Shown here piece by piece: positions 58,343 through 64,000 of a DNA stretch of 64,000 nucleotides. The first letter of the stretch is position 1, and each line of letters starts with the position of its first letter. The DNA is from Dipylidium caninum (taxonomy: Eukaryota; Platyhelminthes; Cestoda; Cyclophyllidea; Dipylidiidae), in the NCBI GenBank assembly GCA_017562135.1, contig QEYB01000999.1, positions 620,001 through 684,000 of the forward strand. The letters run 5' to 3'. The position numbers were made by a program, and so were the translations under genes. The notes under the pieces were generated by a model. The model did no database searches and had not been told where the DNA came from. It worked only from the letters and a program-made list of their open reading frames with translations.

Positions 58343-61300
58343 GCAACTTCTCCCTCCCCGACACATATAATTTCGGAGTTATTGTCCCGAAAGAACTTAG
58401 ATTAATGTGTGCATGCAAACAATCTACGTCGTCTTTGTAAAACCCTTGTTGTGGATCTTTTTTCATGAAGGGAGCGCTGCATTTTGTTGGTAAAATTTGC
58501 AACCTATTTAGTGTTGTTTAAATCAATTATTTCGTAAATCAATCTGATTGTGCATTTCAAATTAGTGGGTCCTTCGCTTATAAGCGTGTCTATCATTGCC
58601 ATTTAACGACTGTTCGGTTTTGCCTTTGTTGGGTGTTTGATTTTCTACATCAATAAAATTTGCTGATAGGTTGCTTCAATATCTCAAATCTGGACCTGAT
58701 AACATGCTATCTTACTAGGATATCATAATTTCAACACCAGGATTTTGTACATCCTTCGACTTCTACCTTTGGATTTTTGTTCCTTTTACACTTAGTTTGT
58801 TTACCCACTCGCGGCGCCAAATGAGGGTAATGGTTTCTTTCGTTCATCATTCATAAGAGTGCGATTCGGAAATGTATTCACTTGAACCTCCTCTCTCTTA
58901 GTCCGGAAAATTGTCATGATATTATACGTAAACCGGACGTAACATCACAGAATGTCTTAGTGGAATTTAGGTAAGCTGTCTCACAGATTACTTAAGTCAG
59001 CTCACTAAACATTGCCAAGCCAATGCATATGGGGCACTTTCGTGCCACGGTTTTGGGAAACTTTGTGAAGAACATCAATATCGCTGCGGGTAACAAAGTA
59101 ACGTCTGTCAACTATCTTGGTGACTGGGGTACGCAATTCGGTGTGTGACAACCTTATTTCTTTAAGTAGCCGTCTTTGTAGCATTAGTTTGTCTTTAGTA
59201 TTTTCGAATCTTTTTGGAAATCTGGACAGGTTTACTCTCTCTTGGTTATGAAAGATACGGAGAACCCAGTCTCCTTGAAAAGGATCCTCTGAAACATTTA
59301 CACTCGGTAAGTTACTATTCGACACCAACCATATATTTTACCTTTGAACGTTGTCAACCCAATCATTGTGTCTGATTTCTAATTTATGGGCTCTATAGTT
59401 TGAGCAAAAAATTTTATTCTCATAAGTGAGGCACTAATGGGTTTTGCTTTGTGGATATAGATATACGTGCAGGCCTCTAAGACCTTAGCATCAACTGTGG
59501 AAGGAAAAGCGATCGCTTCAGCGATTGCCACTGATATGGAGAACGGGCAACGGCCTGATCTCGTCGAACTTTGGAGTCGATTTCGAAAACTCAGTCTCGT
59601 AGAACTGAAAGATATTTATTCTGTAAGTCTAACCAGTCGTTCCTTTATCTGTACATCCTTAATTGGGCCAGATGCTCACTCCTTTACTCTTCTTAGTGTT
59701 TGTCGAATTTTACAGCGGATGAATGTACACTTCGATCATTATGAATTCGAGTCTGATTTCGTGATTGCCGCCAAAAACTTGGTGGAGCAGCTCATTAAAG
59801 AACGCATCGCGAGAATGGAAGCGTAGGTTTGATATTTTTCTACTTGGATTTCGGTAGTTTCGGTAGTGTAAGCCTCGTTTTAGTTGTCTGATTTGATGTC
59901 AGATATTATTATCTATGGCCGAGTGAGCAATTGATGGTCCCTAAGTTAGAAAAACCAAGTATGATTTTAGTTTTTTGATGGGATTTTCTTACTTTTTAGC
60001 GACGGGTCTGTTACTGCTGCTTCATTTGAATTGGGTAAAAGAGTAACTCTTTTAAAGAATGACGGAGGAACACTATATTTAACACGGTACATTTTTCACA
60101 TCACACATTTTACTCATCCTGATGGGAGCACAAGATGCTTAATCTTCTCAATTTTATCATAATGGTATTTGAAATGTCTACCCAACTCGGTTTGAAACAA
60201 TTCCATTTTGCCTGGAAACGGCATTTTGTTTATAATGCACAACCTTGTTGGGAATATTTATTTTTATCATTACTTTCACCCATTCTAGTGACCTAGCCGC
60301 AGCTATTTCTCGTTATAATTCTTACGGCTTCGACAGAATGCATTATGTTGTGAGTACTTCGATAACATCGACGGCTTAATTATGTTTTTGGATTCCTAAT
60401 TTTCCTCATTTTTGCTTCATTTAGGTAGAAGATGGTCAACGGGAGCATTTCTTGAATTTGTCCCACCTACTCACTAAACTTTCGTACCACTGGGCTAAGC
60501 CGTAATTTTTCTCTGTTTCTTTGTATCTTTGATTCTATCTAACGCACCTGCGATTTATATGTACCGATATTTACTATCATTACTGCTGCCTCATTAATCG
60601 TCGTTTTCACAAACAGCAACACTTCTCCCTGGCCACTTCATGTTCGTTTCGCCCGCGTCAGTGGGACCAGTTCACGTCATGGGAGCGGTCTCTTCCTTGT
60701 TGACGTATTGGATGCGGCGAAAGAAGAGGCTCGCCGAAGAATGCTTCAATCGTCTAGTTAATTAATTTTAATTTAAAATGGCCATTTACTGAGTTCTTTT
60801 ACAACCGGTATCGTGTTTATGCACTTTTAACTTTGACTTAATCGGAATTCAACGCTTATTTTCCCAAAAAAGAATTGACTGTGACCACGTTATAGTGCCG
60901 GATATTTAAATAGATTCATCTTTCCTCAACTCGAAATCTTAGTTTTGTCTTACAAATACCATTGGGTTTCATGAAATCGATGCATATTCATGCAGTCTTA
61001 GTAGTCTCTGACTCGAGAACCAAAAATTGATGAAATGAATTGCTTACCATTTTGATTTTTTTGGTTTCTCGTACAAACAATACAGATACGAGGTGTGAAT
61101 CAAATGATCTAGCAACTTTCGACAACGTTGCCGATCAGTTGGGTGTCACGTGGTTGGTGACGGAGATGTTGCGAAAACCGCGCCTGCAGCCTGTGAATTT
61201 GTACTTTCGCCCCCATGACCAGTCCAAGGGGCAGAGCAGCCCCAAGCCTATTGCTGAGACACGTGACTTCTCTGGTTTTGGACTTCAATATTGCCACGCA

Positions 61301-62151
61301 CGGCTCTCTAGGTTATTTGCTACCTCCTTTCTGTTTTATATTGCATTTTCTTTATTAACTTTTTGTCCTAGCCTCGAGAAGAGGGCGATTACCAGTGGTC
61401 TCCTAAGTGATGACGATACCTCTAACGCTCGTCTTTCCAACGTATTCTCTGAAATCCCCTCAAGTCGAACTTCGCTAGAGGTTGAGGAAGAACTTTGTGG
61501 CCATCTTGCAATGTATGTTTTGTGTATTCAGCTGAACTTAGTCGGTGGTGTCTATCATAAGTTAATTATTTTCGCTTAAAGCGTCTATTTAGTTATATTT
61601 TTTTTTGGTACCTTTAATCATTTTCTCAATGTTATTCTTGAAGTCAAATAAGTTCGGAAGTGAACGTTTCATGTCAGTACAACCTTCTTCAGGATTCTGG
61701 CCTGCTATTAACGTTTTCCCGCCTAGATTCCCCGATGTTTTGACTTACGCTTATGTTAAATACGAGGCGGATGGAATACTGCGATACTGTTCCCGTCTAA
61801 CGTACGTTACGGATTTCATTTACATTTTTAGCGTGTAAGGCATTTTTGTTGGATTCTGTGGGATTTAAACGAAAAAGGGTTCTTGTGTCTCGACTGAAGG
61901 GTTTCTATTTTTTTTTGCACTTCTAGTACTCTAGTCAATCGAGCATGGCAGTTTCTCCCTGTCTTGACAGCTGAGTCTGAAAAACTGGCTCTAGTAAGAC
62001 ACCCAAATTTTTCTTCATCGTACCTGAACTGTTTTTGGTTGTATTTGGTGTTTTTTTATTGCAGTCAAGAATAGCCATATTTCGAATGGCTCGGAATACT
62101 TTGGCCACCAGTCTGTCTATCATCGGTGCAAAGCCATTGGCCAAATTGTAG
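58343..62151 (+). CDS. RARS2: Mitochondrial arginyl-tRNA synthetase, first exon(s) not found
   Basis: RARS2 is a class I synthetase charging mitochondrial tRNA-Arg. Exons: 58343-58436 (less sure), 58902-58970, 59001-59140, 59230-59306, 59461-59622, 59716-59822, 60000-60086, 60289-60349, 60425-60501, 60617-60756, 61086-61311, 61372-61512, 61727-61801, 61927-61993, 62065-62151. Phases agree at every junction, giving about 536 residues (human 578). Key blocks: [20 protein letters not shown] with HMGH as the HIGH signature, [52 protein letters not shown] and the terminal IGAKPLAKL. The second signature loop reads SGTSSRHG, a divergent form. The intron at 58971-59000 is only 30 nt. The N-terminal coding part and presequence are missing and should lie in the head-to-head region with CDKAL1. 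Confidence 0.96.
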
Positions 62152-63102
62152 ATTTATTCTTATGCTAATCTAATTTATGCAATTATTGCTCTTTTGGCCT
62201 GGGGTTGGGCACTGTTGGGTGCCCTTTGTCTGCAATTCTGTTTGGGTTAGACTGGGGGAGTTAGATTGCGAATTGGGTTTAGTTGTCTGATTGTGTCAGG
62301 TTATGGTAGGCTATTAAATGCCCATTTTATTTCGGAGACAAGTCGGGATTCGTGGTATTATAATTAGGCTTTAGAATTAAGCATTTACTTGTGTTTAAAT
62401 GACTGCAAGGTCGTGTAAAGTTGGGTATTTTCGCGTATGAATGAGGCTATTTTTCGCCAATCTGTTTATTTTACTCATCTCTCTGAATTCTGTAACTCAG
62501 GATGTGAGCTATAAGTCAATACTGAATGCAAGGTTTTAGGACAAAATCTACCCATTATTTGAGGAATTCTCATATATTACTGCGTCCCATATGTATCGAG
62601 ATCCATCATTTTCTACCTTAACGATGTCACCGGTGAAACAGGAGTATTACTGGGATACGCAAATGTTTAAAAATGGCTTACAGCTTCCTTGTTGGCATCA
62701 TCTTATTCCAAGTGCAGTCAAATATTTGTATTCCAGAAACAGTAGTGTTAATAGAACATGGTATATGCTTGAAGATGACCTTACCGAACTTATGTATGAT
62801 TAAAGTGACTTCTTTATTTCACAGTTCACCTTTTAGGCGTTTCTACTATAGACCGTTTAATTTACCTAGGCTTACATTTGGATTATGTTAGGGATTTTTT
62901 CATAATATTTTATATTCACTTTTTCGACCGAGCATGATGCGTTGGCGAAACAGTATAAACTTTATTAATTAGAGTCAGGTTTATGGCAAACATTGTAATT
63001 GCATCGAGGTTGTTTAATTTTATGAGCCAAGTTTCGACATTCGCTGTAGTAAAAACGCTACCATCTACTCTTTGGCGTTATACATAATTAAAAATTTATA
63101 AG
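62152..63102. other. Intergenic region after RARS2
   Basis: AT-rich DNA with no recognised domain. A plus-strand open frame at 62591-62803 has no splice or homology support. Confidence 0.45.
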
Positions 63103-63934
63103 ATGACGTTTTGTGGTACTTTTGCACACGTTTTACGATCCAGGAGCATTCTTCATCATAGACCAGCCGAAAAATTGGGCTACTATGTTGACCCTTCAAC
63201 CCATGCTTTATTTCTATCTCCAAGGACTAGTTGGACTCGTGAATCTGTAAGAAAAATTCATGAACAAACTTTTTGTATCATTCTTAATTTTAAAAATGTA
63301 ATTTCAATAACAGTGACCTACAACTCCTTAAATACGCAGCTCTCATGTTAACAACGCATCACCATAAACATTAAGCCTGATTTACGCGGCTTTATGCCAA
63401 GTTCCTAAAATAAAACTGTAATAACGCCTACTCTTGATGATAATTATTAGCCGAAGTCTTTTATTGACTACATATAGTTCCAGCCATTTTCATCGAGTTT
63501 CACCTGACTGTAACCATTATAGTCCAAAAATCTTGCGAAGGCATAGGACGAACACAACAAAATCGTTGTGTGCCCAATACATGTGAAGATTTTAGAAGGG
63601 GATATTGCAGAAGTCTGTTGGTTAAATAAAATTTACAAGTATAATAATCTCATTATCACTTTTTACTGGTCATCTAAACTACTAATCATTTATTTCATCT
63701 CTATCAATTCCATGATGTTAAAAATCACCACTTTTATTTACCATCCATCAATGTTTCAGGTTTTCTTCGTCTGTGTGTTGCAAGAGCCACCTAATCCAAC
63801 CTCCAAAAGGGGTGTTTCATTTTACGAACTCCACGAAATACATATCCCTCTAGAAGAAGTCGATTCGCCGCGTGATAAGGCCTTTGTCGTTGATGTAACC
63901 TTTGAGACAACAGCGCTGGATCCTTTTCCGCCTG
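63103..63934 (+). CDS. Unrecognised protein, 5' part of a gene running off the right edge
   Basis: Two plus-strand segments join cleanly in phase 0: 63103-63246, from ATG to a GTAAGA donor, and 63760-63934, from a TTTCAG acceptor to a GTATCA donor in phase 1. The first reads MTFCGTFAHVLRSR and LHHRPAEKLGYYVDPSTHAL; the second FFVCVLQEPPNPTSKRGVSF, YELHEIHIPLEEVDSPRDK and VVDVTFETTALDPFPP. The basic, Ser/Arg-rich start might be a mitochondrial presequence, which is only a guess. I do not recognise the family. The remaining exons lie beyond 64000. Confidence 0.42.
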
Positions 63935-64000
63935 GTATCATTTTTTTTCTCCATACAAACAGACCATAAGTAGTTCCATTTATACCAAACAAATAAGGCC

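Overview
This window is eukaryotic nuclear DNA, most likely from a parasitic flatworm and probably a tapeworm (Cestoda). The genes are broken by GT-AG introns, and the coding sequences are conserved animal families. Several introns are only 30-43 nt, clustered near gene 5' ends, a pattern described for tapeworm genomes. No sequence search was possible, so the taxonomic call is an inference. Gene models were built by hand from conserved protein blocks, splice consensus and codon-phase agreement across introns.

Left third (1-17,300): one large minus-strand gene for a FERM-domain (band 4.1 superfamily) protein. It starts near 17,269 and runs past the left edge. Its kilobase introns hold repeats, chiefly an inverted duplication with arms near 5,853-7,530 and 12,620-14,400. 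The right arm contains the real FERM F1 exon; the left arm holds a reversed, frame-broken copy of it inside a later intron. A second inverted pair (408-740 / 4,592-4,926) flanks other FERM exons.

Middle (19,300-43,760): an MMD-like PAQR membrane protein (+), single-exon DAD1 of the oligosaccharyltransferase (+), ribosomal protein L10 (-), protein disulfide isomerase (+), a MIER-type ELM2/SANT corepressor (+) and a phosducin-like PDCL3 protein (-). About 6 kb of apparently gene-free DNA separates PDI and MIER.

Right third (47,600-64,000): a CUB/LDLa receptor of the LRP3/LRP12 kind (-), CDKAL1 tRNA methylthiotransferase (-) and mitochondrial arginyl-tRNA synthetase RARS2 (+). CDKAL1 and RARS2 lie head to head. 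An unrecognised gene begins at 63,103 and runs off the right edge. Most genes are unrelated housekeeping or regulatory loci. DAD1 and PDI both act in ER glycoprotein folding; CDKAL1 and RARS2 both act on tRNA.

Four conserved genes (RPL10, PDI, the CUB/LDLa receptor, CDKAL1) each carry one apparent single-base indel that breaks an otherwise intact frame. Uncorrected long-read consensus error is the most economical explanation.
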